A DNA stretch of 58,114 nt from Paraburkholderia solitsugae (GTDB lineage: Bacteria > Pseudomonadota > Gammaproteobacteria > Burkholderiales > Burkholderiaceae). The translations under genes and the position numbers were made by a program. Below, one piece after another: positions 17,313 to 25,317 of the stretch. The stretch is from NCBI RefSeq assembly GCF_013177695.1, contig NZ_WOEY01000181.1, positions 1 to 58,114 of the forward strand, written 5' to 3'. The first letter of the stretch is position 1, and each line of letters begins with the position of its first letter. The notes under the pieces were generated by a model. That model ran no database searches. It had not been told where the DNA came from and saw only the letters and a program-made list of their open reading frames with translations.

Positions 17313-17942
17313 TTAGACCAGCGCTCGCATTGTCATGTCGACGATCGACACCAGTTCGTTCTTGCTGACATTCACTTTGCCTAGCACGCGCAAGCCCTGA
17401 ACCATGCAAAGCAGGAAGTTGCCGACAGCTTGCTCGTCGAGCCCGGCGTTGAATTCCCCCGCTTGCTGGCCGCGGACCACGGCGGCGACGAGATGAGAGG
17501 CAATCCGTCTCAACGTGGTCTCGATGTGAGGGCGTAAAGCCTCGTCAGTCGGCAACATCTCGATGGCTGCGTTCGTGATGAGGCAGCCGTGTCGTCCCGA
17601 CAGCTTGCTGGAGACCTGGGTGTAATGAAGCAAAGCCTCACGAAGTGCCTCGCGCGGTGGCAGATCGACGGCGAGCCGCTCTTTCAGGCGCGCAATGGCG
17701 CCCTCTGCGTAACGATCGAATGCGGCGACCAGAAGCCCGTGCTTATCGCCAAACGTGCTATAGAGGCTGGCGCGAAAAAGGCCCGTCGACTGGCACAACG
17801 ATTCAATCGACGTGGCATGGTAGCCCTGTTCCCAGAAGACCTTGCCGGCAATCCCGGTGACTTCGTCAAGATCGAATTCACGCGGCCGCCCGCGCTCGGA
17901 CGGCGGGGCGGAAGGACCGGTAGAAGCAGGGTGTCGTCTCAT
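17313..17942 (-). CDS. TetR/AcrR-family repressor
   Basis: A 209-aa regulator. The N-terminal helix-turn-helix reads VFWEQGYHATSIESLCQSTGLFRASLYSTFGDKHGLLVAAFDRY, the classic TetR pattern. The C-terminal ligand domain contains GRHGCLITNAAIEML, as in the AcrR/YcdC-like C-terminal group. It precedes the DMT transporter gene in the same direction and probably represses both genes through the sites at 17282-17293 and 17958-17972. The inducer is unknown. Confidence 0.87.
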   Translation of the reverse strand: MRRHPASTGPSAPPSERGRPREFDLDEVTGIAGKVFWEQGYHATSIESLCQSTGLFRASLYSTFGDKHGLLVAAFDRYAEGAIARLKERLAVDLPPREALREALLHYTQVSSKLSGRHGCLITNAAIEMLPTDEALRPHIETTLRRIASHLVAAVVRGQQAGEFNAGLDEQAVGNFLLCMVQGLRVLGKVNVSKNELVSIVDMTMRALV

Positions 17943-17957
17943 GGTGAGCGAATATTA

Positions 17958-17972
17958 GGACTGATCGTTCTG
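17958..17972. promoter_or_regulatory. TetR-type operator before the tetR gene
   Basis: AGGACTGATCGTTCT is an imperfect dyad (AGRAC-N5-GTYCT) about 15 bp upstream of the repressor ATG and shares TGATCGTTC with the DMT operator. This fits autoregulation. The rest of the 17973-18267 gap holds no gene; it must contain the divergent promoter for the DUF1254 gene. Confidence 0.45.
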
Positions 17973-18267
17973 AAATTCAAGCGCTTTCGCAGAAGAGAGA
18001 AAACGGCGTCCGGCTCTGCCAGAAGGCAAACGGGTTTTCCATGACGCGAAGTCAGCAGGAAGGGGCGCCACGTCCGCCACTCAACGAGTGGTGACTCGCG
18101 TGCTGCTGAACGTTTCACCCAATAAAACGAATTGGCCGTTTTATTGACTCTAAAAATAATCAAATTGCATACCGCCAGGTTGAATTTCCTGAAACGGCAT
18201 CGTTACGCTATCAACGATTCGACGTTCAATGTAAGCTCTCCCGCATTATTACTTTGGAACCAATTAG

Positions 18268-19638
18268 ATGGAAAACACCTTGAAAGCGTCGAGATGGATT
18301 TCTTCCTGGATCGTGGCTGGTTTTATCGGGTTGGGCATTACTGCCTGCAGTTCGTCGGGTACATCGCCGGGAAACGGAACGGCCGCGAGCGCGGCAGTCC
18401 CCACGGATGACCAGATCGTGTCCGCGTGGGACTACCTGTATGGGCGCTATCTGGTGTTGCAGCAGGAGAATTACGACATCAATGTGGAGAAGGTCGGCTA
18501 CAACAAGATTAAATACAATCCGTTGGGATCGGCCCAGTTTGTGAATCCCAACCTCGACGTCGCCTACCTTGAGGCATGGCTCGCCGCAGACAATGATCAT
18601 GCCGTCATCCTGAACGTGCCGCGAGTCAAGGGTCGTTACTACACGGCTGAATTGCTCGACGGATGGGGCGAAGTCATCACCAATATCAACGAACGCACGT
18701 ACCCTGACCACCCGAATGGAAAGTTCGCGCTGGTGATCAAAGGAACCAATCCGCCGGTGCCCTCCGATGCCGTCAAGATTGAATTGCCTTCTGCCAAGGC
18801 GAAGTTGCTGGCGCGCGTGGAACTTAAAGGATCCCCAAAAACAGCAGTGCGGCTGCAGCATCAGTTCACGGTGCATGCTTCGCCTGACATCGCGATCGAT
18901 CCGCCCTTTGCCGTACCGGCCTTTACGCCGGCAGCGCCAATCCGCGCCGAGATCTTCGATCACGTAACCGAAGTACTGGCAACCTATCCGGACGCCATGC
19001 CGAAGGCACCGGAGTACCAGGCAGCGGCAATCAACGTTGCTAACTACATGAAGAGCAACGACGACGCTCGCAAGCGGGTCGACGATGTGATCAGGACCAA
19101 GGCGATTCCTGGCTTTCTGGCAGGCGCCAGGGGCTTCGGCACACAGAAGGGCGGTTGGTCCGTCTCTTATGTGGCGGGCAAGTTTGGCAATGACGTGATG
19201 GCGCGTGACATCATCAACTACGGCGGTCTGTGGGCAAACGCCATTAGCGAGGCCATCTATTTTGTAGGTCTGACCGACAGCGACAAGCAGCCGCTTGATG
19301 GCAGCAAGACCTATGAGATCCGGTTTGCTAAAGGCGAAAAACCGGACGCGCATGTGAATGGATTCTGGTCAGTCACGCTGTACAGCGTGCCGGACTACCG
19401 CGTGGTACCCAACGCGATACACCGCTATAACCTGAATAATGTGTCCCATCTCAAGGCCAACGCGGACGGCAGTACCAGCATCTGGCTGGCGCCGGTACGG
19501 CCGAAGAACGTGCCCCAAAGCAACTGGCTGCCTACGCCTGAGGGCAAGGGATTCTCGCTGACTTTCCGCGCGTATGTGTCGAAGCAGGAAGTCCAGCAAG
19601 GTGAATGGTTCCCAGCGCCGATCATGGCAGTGCAATAA
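18268..19638 (+). CDS. DUF1254/DUF1214 domain lipoprotein
   Basis: A 456-aa exported protein. A signal sequence with lipobox (GLGITAC, then a Ser/Gly-rich linker) anchors it in the envelope. The middle part (YGRYLVLQQENYDINVEKVGYNKIKYNP...) fits DUF1254, and the C-terminal part (GFWSVTLYSVPDYRVVPNAIHRYNLNN...STSIWLAP) fits DUF1214. Its biochemical function is unknown. It stands alone, divergent from the TetR/DMT pair, with only a weak GGA ribosome site. Confidence 0.8.
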   Translation: MENTLKASRWISSWIVAGFIGLGITACSSSGTSPGNGTAASAAVPTDDQIVSAWDYLYGRYLVLQQENYDINVEKVGYNKIKYNPLGSAQFVNPNLDVAYLEAWLAADNDHAVILNVPRVKGRYYTAELLDGWGEVITNINERTYPDHPNGKFALVIKGTNPPVPSDAVKIELPSAKAKLLARVELKGSPKTAVRLQHQFTVHASPDIAIDPPFAVPAFTPAAPIRAEIFDHVTEVLATYPDAMPKAPEYQAAAINVANYMKSNDDARKRVDDVIRTKAIPGFLAGARGFGTQKGGWSVSYVAGKFGNDVMARDIINYGGLWANAISEAIYFVGLTDSDKQPLDGSKTYEIRFAKGEKPDAHVNGFWSVTLYSVPDYRVVPNAIHRYNLNNVSHLKANADGSTSIWLAPVRPKNVPQSNWLPTPEGKGFSLTFRAYVSKQEVQQGEWFPAPIMAVQ

Positions 19639-19711
19639 GCTGTCTGGCTGCGACAAGCCGCTTTGGCCGGCATTCTGGACGGGACGATGCGGTGTACGCT
19701 GCGTTCCGCGG

Positions 19712-20041
19712 TTACTGCGGTGTCGTGGCCTCGGGCATATCGTCTGACGCCCGTAGCGCCGCATTGGCCGTGACAAGCAACCCCGCATCGTGTTCGTGCA
19801 GCGCTGCATCGACCGCGTCCAGGGCCTTCTTCAATTCCTTCAAGTCGGACTTCGTCGCATTGCCGGTTTCTGAAATTGCTTCGGCCTCTTTCTTCAGGCG
19901 CTTGACGAGTTTCGCGGCGAACCGGCTGTCGAGCGTCCCTTCGTGTACGAACGCGTTGATCTGCGTTGCCAGCGCGGTCAGCGCTGTTGCGGTCGTGTCG
20001 TTCGACTCGCCGGCCGGGTTGGAGGCGGACTTCTTGCTCAT
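19712..20041 (-). CDS. conserved hypothetical protein, helical (109 aa)
   Basis: A small soluble protein rich in Ala, Lys and Glu with a predicted helical core (SRFAAKLVKRLKKEAEAISETGNATKSDLKELKKALDAVDAALHEHD). No family is recognised. Two adjacent ATGs occur; the second (20041) has the better spacing to GGAG. It is transcribed convergently with the DUF1254 gene, 73 bp away. Confidence 0.65.
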   Translation of the reverse strand: MSKKSASNPAGESNDTTATALTALATQINAFVHEGTLDSRFAAKLVKRLKKEAEAISETGNATKSDLKELKKALDAVDAALHEHDAGLLVTANAALRASDDMPEATTPQ

Positions 20042-20044
20042 CAT

Positions 20045-20357
20045 GGTTCTCCAGGTGAATCCAAGTGTACTGATCAGGAATAGACCGTGCAAAGCACGGC
20101 CATTTGAAAAAGCGACAGGGGCTTTGTATGGCGCCGCGATGTAACGCGGCTTTCAGGAAGAGGTCGCGCCGCTGTGTGGGCGCGAGGCAGGTACGCCTTA
20201 GCTTAGCACGGCCCGGTAGCCGCTGAATGACAGTTGCTCGCACGCGAGATTGATGACTGACATGCCGCGCTGGCTGGCTGGCTTGCCTGCATGCCAACAC
20301 GAAACAGTCGTGATGCCCTCGGCTAAGCCGGGGAAAATGCGGGGGTAAGCTCGCCAC
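20045..20357. other. intergenic region with two hairpins
   Basis: No gene is seen in this gap of about 310 bp. It holds two short perfect hairpins: CCGTGC-AAA-GCACGG (20085-20099) and GCCGCG-N6-CGCGGC (20133-20150). Neither is followed by a strong T-run, so they are weak as intrinsic terminators. They may be leader structure of the 109-aa gene's transcript. Confidence 0.3.
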
Positions 20358-20555
20358 CTAGCGACGCCCGCTGCGGCCCCACACGTAGCGCACCCAACGT
20401 TGCCACCTGCTCCGCTGTGGAGCGATAGCGTTGCGCGACGCCTGCTCTTCGCGGTCGCGCTCGACGCTCTTCTGCACCTGTTCGTGGATCTGGCGCAGCG
20501 TCAAGCCACCGGGACCTTTCAGTTTGTCGGGATCGGAATCGGAATCGTCTGTCAT
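20358..20555 (-). CDS. small hypothetical protein (65 aa)
   Basis: A charged 65-aa protein: acidic N-terminus (TDDSDSDPDKLKGPGG), a central segment LRQIHEQVQKSVERDREEQASR likely helical, and a basic aromatic tail (RWQRWVRYVWGRSGRR). GAGG sits 8 bases before the ATG. No family is recognised; the basic tail could touch membrane or nucleic acid. It is divergent from the ABC exporter gene. Confidence 0.6.
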   Translation of the reverse strand: MTDDSDSDPDKLKGPGGLTLRQIHEQVQKSVERDREEQASRNAIAPQRSRWQRWVRYVWGRSGRR

Positions 20556-20794
20556 GGGAATGGCCTCATCCGGATGAGTCGACTCGATCTTGATACAGAT
20601 GCACAGTTGCGGCAAGCACATGGAAACAGTCCGCCGGCAGGCGTGTTGCCGGATAGGCGGGCCGTCCTTCAAGACGGTGCGTGGCGGCGCATGCAGAAGC
20701 ACCCAGGGATCAACGCCAGGCTTTTACGTGAACCGCCTTCGAATCCGCAGGACTGGCACAATCTGGGTGACCTCCGATTCGCTTGGGAATCCTC

Positions 20795-22624
20795 ATGCCA
20801 GATGCTGTTCCGCCTTCGTCGCCCTCATCGCCTTCGTCACGTGTCGGCCCCCTGTTTGCCCTGTTTCCGTTCCTGCGCCCGTATGCCGGCCGCTGGGCGC
20901 TCGCGTTCCTCGCGCTGGTGACGTCGGCGGGCGCCACCCTGGTGTTGCCGGTCGCGTTCAAATATCTGATCGATCGTGGCTTCGCGGGGGGCGACCGGGC
21001 GCATATCGATCGCTATTTTCTCGCGCTATTCGTCGTATCGCTGGTGCTGGCCACCGCCACAGCGCTGCGCTTTTACCTCGTGTCATGGCTGGGCGAGCGG
21101 GTCACGGCTGATTTGCGCCGTGCGGTCTACGACCACGTGCTGGGGATGAGTCCGCAGTTCTTCGAGACCACGCAGACCGGCGAGGTACTGTCACGACTCA
21201 CAGCCGACACCACGTTGATCCAGACGGTGGTGGGCACCAGCCTGTCGCTGGGATTGCGCAACTTCTTCCTGCTGACCGGTGGCGTGACGATGCTGGCGGT
21301 GACGAGCCCGGTGCTATCCGGTTACATCATCGCCACGCTGGTCGTGGTGGTCGCGCCGATCGTGATCTTCGGCCGGCGCGTGCGGCGGCTCTCGCGTGCG
21401 AGCCAGGACAAGATCGCGAACACGAGCGCGCTGGCGGGCGAGGTGCTCAACGCCATGCCGACCGTGCAGTCGTATACGCAGGAGCCCTTCGAGGCGCGGC
21501 GGTTTGCCGGCGCGGTGGAGGCGGCCTTTGAGACCGCGCTCACGCGTATTCGCGCGCGTGCCTGGTTGACCGCCGTGGTGATCGTGCTGGTGTTCAGCGC
21601 CATCGTGTTCGTGCTGTGGCTTGGCGCGCAGGCGGTGCTGGCCGGGCGCATGACGGCGGGCCAGTTGTCCCAGTTCATCCTCTACGCGGTGTTCACGGCC
21701 GGCGCCGTGGGCGCGGTCGCCGAGGTGTGGGGCGATCTGCAGCGCGCGGCCGGCGCCACCGAACGTTTGCTGCAACTGCTGGCGGCGCGCTCGCCGGTGG
21801 TGCAGGCCGGGACCACGGTCGCGCTGCCTGTGCGAGGCGAGGGCATCCGCTTCGACAACGTCAGCTTCTCGTATCCATCGCGCCCTGGCATTGCTGCGCT
21901 CTCCGCACTCTCGCTCGATGTCCGTCCGGGTGAACACGTCGCCTTGGTCGGCCCGTCCGGCGCGGGCAAGACCACGCTGTTTCAACTGCTGCTGCGCTTT
22001 TACGATCCACAGTCCGGCAGCATTCTGATCAACGGCGTCCCGACGCGTGACGTGCCGCTTGCCGAATTGCGCAAGGAAATCGGCGTGGTGCTGCAGGAAT
22101 CGGTGATCTTTTCCGGCAGCGTGCTCGACAACATTCGCTACGGCGCGCCAGAAGCCTCACTTGCGCAAGTCCAGCGGGCCGCCGACATGGCCGCTGCGGC
22201 CGGCTTTATCGAAGAACTGCCGCAAGGCTACGATACCTTTCTCGGCGAGCGCGGCGTGCGACTGTCTGGCGGACAGCGCCAGCGCATTGCGATCGCTCGC
22301 GCGATCCTGAAGAACCCGCCCATCCTGCTGCTGGACGAAGCCACCAGTGCGCTCGATGCCGCCAGCGAACGACTGGTACAGATGGCGCTGGACAATGCCG
22401 CGCAGAACCGCACCACACTGGTTATCGCGCACCGCCTCGCGACCGTGCAACAGGCCGACCGCATCGTCGTGCTGGAACAAGGCCGCATCGTCGCGCAGGG
22501 CCGTCATACCGAGCTCCTTCTGAGCTCACCGCTCTATGCCCAGCTTGCTGCCTTGCAGTTCGGCGAGCAATCGGGGCAGGCGGTGCAGCGAGGCGCGGTG
22601 AGCGACCCTATTGGGTCTGCGTAA
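20795..22624 (+). CDS. ABC exporter, fused permease-ATPase (MsbA/LmrA type)
   Basis: A half-transporter of about 609 aa. Six transmembrane helices occupy about residues 20-310 (FFETTQTGEVLSRLTADTTLIQ is the typical intracellular-loop motif). The C-terminal ATPase has Walker A GPSGAGKTTL, signature LSGGQRQRIAIARAIL, Walker B ILLLDEATSALD and the H-loop VIAHRLATV. It is expected to homodimerise and export a lipid or hydrophobic compound. ATG 20795 was chosen because GGGA lies 6 bases upstream; a TTG four codons earlier is also in frame. It is monocistronic as far as seen. Confidence 0.87.
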   Translation: MPDAVPPSSPSSPSSRVGPLFALFPFLRPYAGRWALAFLALVTSAGATLVLPVAFKYLIDRGFAGGDRAHIDRYFLALFVVSLVLATATALRFYLVSWLGERVTADLRRAVYDHVLGMSPQFFETTQTGEVLSRLTADTTLIQTVVGTSLSLGLRNFFLLTGGVTMLAVTSPVLSGYIIATLVVVVAPIVIFGRRVRRLSRASQDKIANTSALAGEVLNAMPTVQSYTQEPFEARRFAGAVEAAFETALTRIRARAWLTAVVIVLVFSAIVFVLWLGAQAVLAGRMTAGQLSQFILYAVFTAGAVGAVAEVWGDLQRAAGATERLLQLLAARSPVVQAGTTVALPVRGEGIRFDNVSFSYPSRPGIAALSALSLDVRPGEHVALVGPSGAGKTTLFQLLLRFYDPQSGSILINGVPTRDVPLAELRKEIGVVLQESVIFSGSVLDNIRYGAPEASLAQVQRAADMAAAAGFIEELPQGYDTFLGERGVRLSGGQRQRIAIARAILKNPPILLLDEATSALDAASERLVQMALDNAAQNRTTLVIAHRLATVQQADRIVVLEQGRIVAQGRHTELLLSSPLYAQLAALQFGEQSGQAVQRGAVSDPIGSA

Positions 22625-22651
22625 AGAGGCGACCCTGGTCGCAAACCTTGT

Positions 22652-23095
22652 TCATTTCGGCGGCGCCGGCACTAGGCCATACCTGGTCATGACACCGATC
22701 AGCTTCTCACGGTCGGGCGGGCCGCCTGCATTGATTATTGCGCCGACATCACGAAAATACTGAGCGCCAATGTCGGGCGTAAGGACAATCAATGCGCGGG
22801 CTGTGTCATTGTGCGGATTGCTAAAGTGATGGACAGCGCCTCGTGGAGTGAACATCCAATCTCCTGGTGTCAGGTCCCGGACATTCTCATTCACCGAGTA
22901 TCGAAGCATGCCCTCCAGGACATAAACGCATTCTTCGTTATTTGTGTGGCTGTGTGGCGGTGGAACTTGCGAGTCAGGCGGCACGGTCAACTCGAAAACG
23001 CCCATGCCACCTGTTGCCGTTCCGTCGATCAGGTACTGAATGCTCAGTCGGCCAACGTTGATGGGTTCGCTTGAAGCCGCGTCGTTGAGCGTCAT
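22652..23095 (-). CDS. cupin-domain protein
   Basis: A 147-aa single-cupin protein. The first motif PPPHSHTNNEECVYVLEGMLRYSVN and the second GDWMFTPRGAVHHFSNPHND supply the His/Glu metal-binding set. Such small cupins are often metal-dependent oxygenases, isomerases or sensors; the reaction cannot be told from the sequence. It lies convergent to the ABC exporter gene, 27 bp away, and 109 bp from the MerR-type gene on the same strand. Confidence 0.8.
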   Translation of the reverse strand: MTLNDAASSEPINVGRLSIQYLIDGTATGGMGVFELTVPPDSQVPPPHSHTNNEECVYVLEGMLRYSVNENVRDLTPGDWMFTPRGAVHHFSNPHNDTARALIVLTPDIGAQYFRDVGAIINAGGPPDREKLIGVMTRYGLVPAPPK

Positions 23096-23204
23096 TTTTT
23101 AACTCCTTCGGATGGAGAATTCTTTTCAGTTCAGCGACCAAGGGAACCCAATGCAACCTGGATTATGCGCCTCCTGGATCAGTTTGAAGGCGGAACAGAT
23201 CGAA

Positions 23205-24224
23205 TCATTGAGCCTGCGCGATCTCTAGCGCGTCGCGGAGGTAGGCGAGCATCTCCCGGTCGATTCCCGTGCCCGCCAGTATCGCGGGCTCGTTCTCGTA
23301 TGCGGCCTGGAGTTTCCGATGGGTCTCCGGGTCCGTACCGACATAAGAGTTGAACAGATCCATCCAGCGCTGCGCGAGCTTTTGAACCGATGGGTCGTCG
23401 ACGGATTTGCGGCTATCCATGGCGCTCCTGACTTCCGCGACGAGCCCCGGCCATTCAGACACGTAACGCTCGTCTCCGTCACGCATGCGCTGCAGTTCCT
23501 GTGGCGACAGATATTTCGCGTAGAGCGCGAACTTCGAATGCCTGACAGCGCGTGTCATGTAGGCCAGCATTTCCATCGTGATGCCGCTCTTCACCTGTAA
23601 TACCGGTTCGTTGCGATGCATGGTGTCGAGCTTCGAAAGCAGGCGCGGATCGCCGCCGGTGTAATCGGCCACCATCGACATCCAGCGGCTTGCCAACGCC
23701 TGGGCCTCCTGACTTTCGACGGGAATGCCGCGATCCATCAGTGCGTGCACCGCCTGAATCAATGCCGGCCAATTCGCCGCCCCGGCTAGCTTGTTCGAAC
23801 GAAGCTGGCTCTGCTCGTCCGGCGTAAGGTATTTATCTTGCATGGTCATCAACTCCAACGTGGTTAGCCAGTCGGCAAGATCGGGCTCTTCTCCCGTCAT
23901 CAACTGGCCACGCAAACGATGAAGTCTGTCGCGCAGGTCGGTTGCACGATCGATCTGTTGAGTCAGCGCTGCTATCTGCTGCTCGATAACCGTCGAGAGG
24001 GTAGAGTCCGGTCTTGCCAGCAAGGCCCCGATGTCGGCCAACGACAGATCCAGCCGCCGCATCGCCTGGATCTGATGCAGCCTGGCGATGTCGTCGCGGT
24101 TGTAGAGCCGGTAGCCGGCATCGGAGCGGGCAGAAGGCGTGAGCAATCCGATCGCATCGTAGTGATGAAGCGTGCGTACCGTAATGCCGGATCGGCTGGC
24201 TAGTTCACCTACTTTCAGCAGCAT
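23205..24224 (-). CDS. MerR-family regulator with two TipAS-like domains
   Basis: A 339-aa protein. The N-terminal MerR winged helix (LLKVGELASRSGITVRTLHHYDAIGLLTPSARSDAGYRLYNRDDIARLHQI) and a dimerisation coiled coil (about 85-120) are followed by two similar domains of about 90 residues. The first starts near YLTPDEQSQLRSNK and ends GITMEMLAYMTRA; the second starts near YLSPQELQRMRDGD and ends GIDREMLAYLRDA. Both resemble the drug-binding TipAS fold, of which there is normally one copy per protein. GGAG precedes ATG 24224. It probably senses a small amphipathic compound; the target genes are unknown. Confidence 0.83.
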   Translation of the reverse strand: MLLKVGELASRSGITVRTLHHYDAIGLLTPSARSDAGYRLYNRDDIARLHQIQAMRRLDLSLADIGALLARPDSTLSTVIEQQIAALTQQIDRATDLRDRLHRLRGQLMTGEEPDLADWLTTLELMTMQDKYLTPDEQSQLRSNKLAGAANWPALIQAVHALMDRGIPVESQEAQALASRWMSMVADYTGGDPRLLSKLDTMHRNEPVLQVKSGITMEMLAYMTRAVRHSKFALYAKYLSPQELQRMRDGDERYVSEWPGLVAEVRSAMDSRKSVDDPSVQKLAQRWMDLFNSYVGTDPETHRKLQAAYENEPAILAGTGIDREMLAYLRDALEIAQAQ

Positions 24225-24334
24225 CGAAATTGCTCCTTTCTTCATACCTGCATGGAGACTAGAACCTGACGTTGCGTGAGGGTCAAGCACGGCGTTAAAG
24301 CCTCAGAGCCTCAAAGCGATGAGCTTGCCCGTTG

Positions 24335-24733
24335 TCACTTCACACCGTGCTTCGCCTGCCAGCGCTGCGTGAACGCGATCTCGTCGTGTTGCGCCTTGAT
24401 GATGTTTCGGGCCAGGCGTTTCAACTCGGGATCTTTACCGTATTTCAGTTCCACCTGCGCCATCTCGACCGCGCCTTGATGATGCGGAATCATATGCGCC
24501 ACGAAGTCCTTGTCGGCATCGCCCGTGTAGGCAGGCGCGTCCATGCCTTGCATCATTTTCTCGTCGGCGTCCTTGAACGCCTGCGTCGATGCGCTCGACC
24601 CGGCGTCCGTTGAACCGGACATGTCCATGCCGGGCATCGAGGCACCCTGCTGGGCGTAGACGGGTGCAGCCGCGACGGCAATTGCAACGCCGCTGAAAAG
24701 GCAAAGGGCACGGAATGCGCGAAGGTTATTCAT
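24335..24733 (-). CDS. DUF305 periplasmic protein
   Basis: A 132-aa exported protein with a cleavable signal (to about VYAQQG), a Met-rich patch (MPGMDMSGS) and the DUF305 ferritin-like motif FVAHMIPHHQGAVEMAQVELKYG. The Met/His-rich pattern suits binding of copper or another soft metal. It lies 84 bp downstream of the CopZ-like gene on the same strand and may share its copper-inducible promoter. Confidence 0.83.
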   Translation of the reverse strand: MNNLRAFRALCLFSGVAIAVAAAPVYAQQGASMPGMDMSGSTDAGSSASTQAFKDADEKMMQGMDAPAYTGDADKDFVAHMIPHHQGAVEMAQVELKYGKDPELKRLARNIIKAQHDEIAFTQRWQAKHGVK

Positions 24734-24817
24734 ATTAGGTTTTCCGTAGGGGAAAAAGTCATTTCAGGCGAATAGGCCGCCTAGTTCAATCGACAGACCT
24801 GACCTGATGCGATCTGG

Positions 24818-25015
24818 TTAGCCCTTGGGCGACGGATGAAAGCCCGCTGCCTCGATGGCCTCGATGACGCGTGCCGGCGGCAGCGTCGAGGTGACCGTCA
24901 CGATTTTAACGGGAACATCGACATCGACCCTCGCTGCGGGGTCGAGGCCGGTCACTGCGCGCGTAATGGCATTGGCGCATCCGCCGCATGACATATCCGG
25001 GATATTGAATTCCAT
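24818..25015 (-). CDS. heavy-metal-associated domain protein (CopZ-like)
   Basis: A 65-aa single HMA domain with the metal site MSCGGC (C10, C13) and the beta-alpha-beta pattern ending in VIEAIEAAGFHPSP. It is probably a cytoplasmic Cu(I) chaperone. A CueR-type operator lies about 40-60 bp upstream. No CopA ATPase or CueR gene is in the window. Confidence 0.85.
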   Translation of the reverse strand: MEFNIPDMSCGGCANAITRAVTGLDPAARVDVDVPVKIVTVTSTLPPARVIEAIEAAGFHPSPKG

Positions 25016-25052
25016 TTCTTGCCTCCGATGAGAAATCAGAACTCAAGCGTGG

Positions 25053-25076
25053 ACCTTCCCATGGTGGGAAGGTCAA
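25053..25076 (-). promoter_or_regulatory. CueR/MerR-type copper-responsive promoter
   Basis: ACCTTCCC (25053-25060) and GGGAAGGT (25066-25073) form a perfect dyad around ATGGT, the known CueR operator form. On the minus strand TTGACC (25071-25076) serves as the -35, with a weak CACGCT -10 after 19 bp, the stretched spacer typical of MerR-family activation. It drives the CopZ-like gene. Confidence 0.75.
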
Positions 25077-25217
25077 GCGTTTACGCAGATGTTCATGCTG
25101 TCGCCAGCCGTAAGAACGCGATTCATCAATGCGGTGAATCCCGGGTATCGGCCGTCCATCCAGGGAAAACCTTACCGGGCTTTTGTGCGATAGCTCACGA
25201 AGACAAGCCAAACTTAC

Positions 25218-25245
25218 TTGGCCAAACTTTTTGAGATGTTATGCT
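25218..25245 (+). promoter_or_regulatory. possible sigma-70 promoter for the fucosyltransferase-like gene
   Basis: TTGGCC (25218-25223) and TATGCT (25240-25245) are separated by 16 bp in a locally AT-rich stretch. The start codon lies about 70 bp further on. The remainder of 25077-25217 shows no gene. Confidence 0.35.
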
Positions 25246-25295
25246 GGGCCGTCCCTTCCTTTGCAGAAGACAGGTACGTGCCATTTCATAGAATA

Positions 25296-25309
25296 CCTAA
25301 TTAATTAGG
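25296..25309. promoter_or_regulatory. 14-bp palindrome overlapping a ribosome-binding site
   Basis: CCTAATTAATTAGG is a perfect palindrome whose right end supplies the AGG of the AGGAG ribosome site for ATG 25318. It could be an operator, or an mRNA hairpin limiting translation of the glycosyltransferase gene. Confidence 0.4.
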
Positions 25310-25317
25310 AGTCAGGC

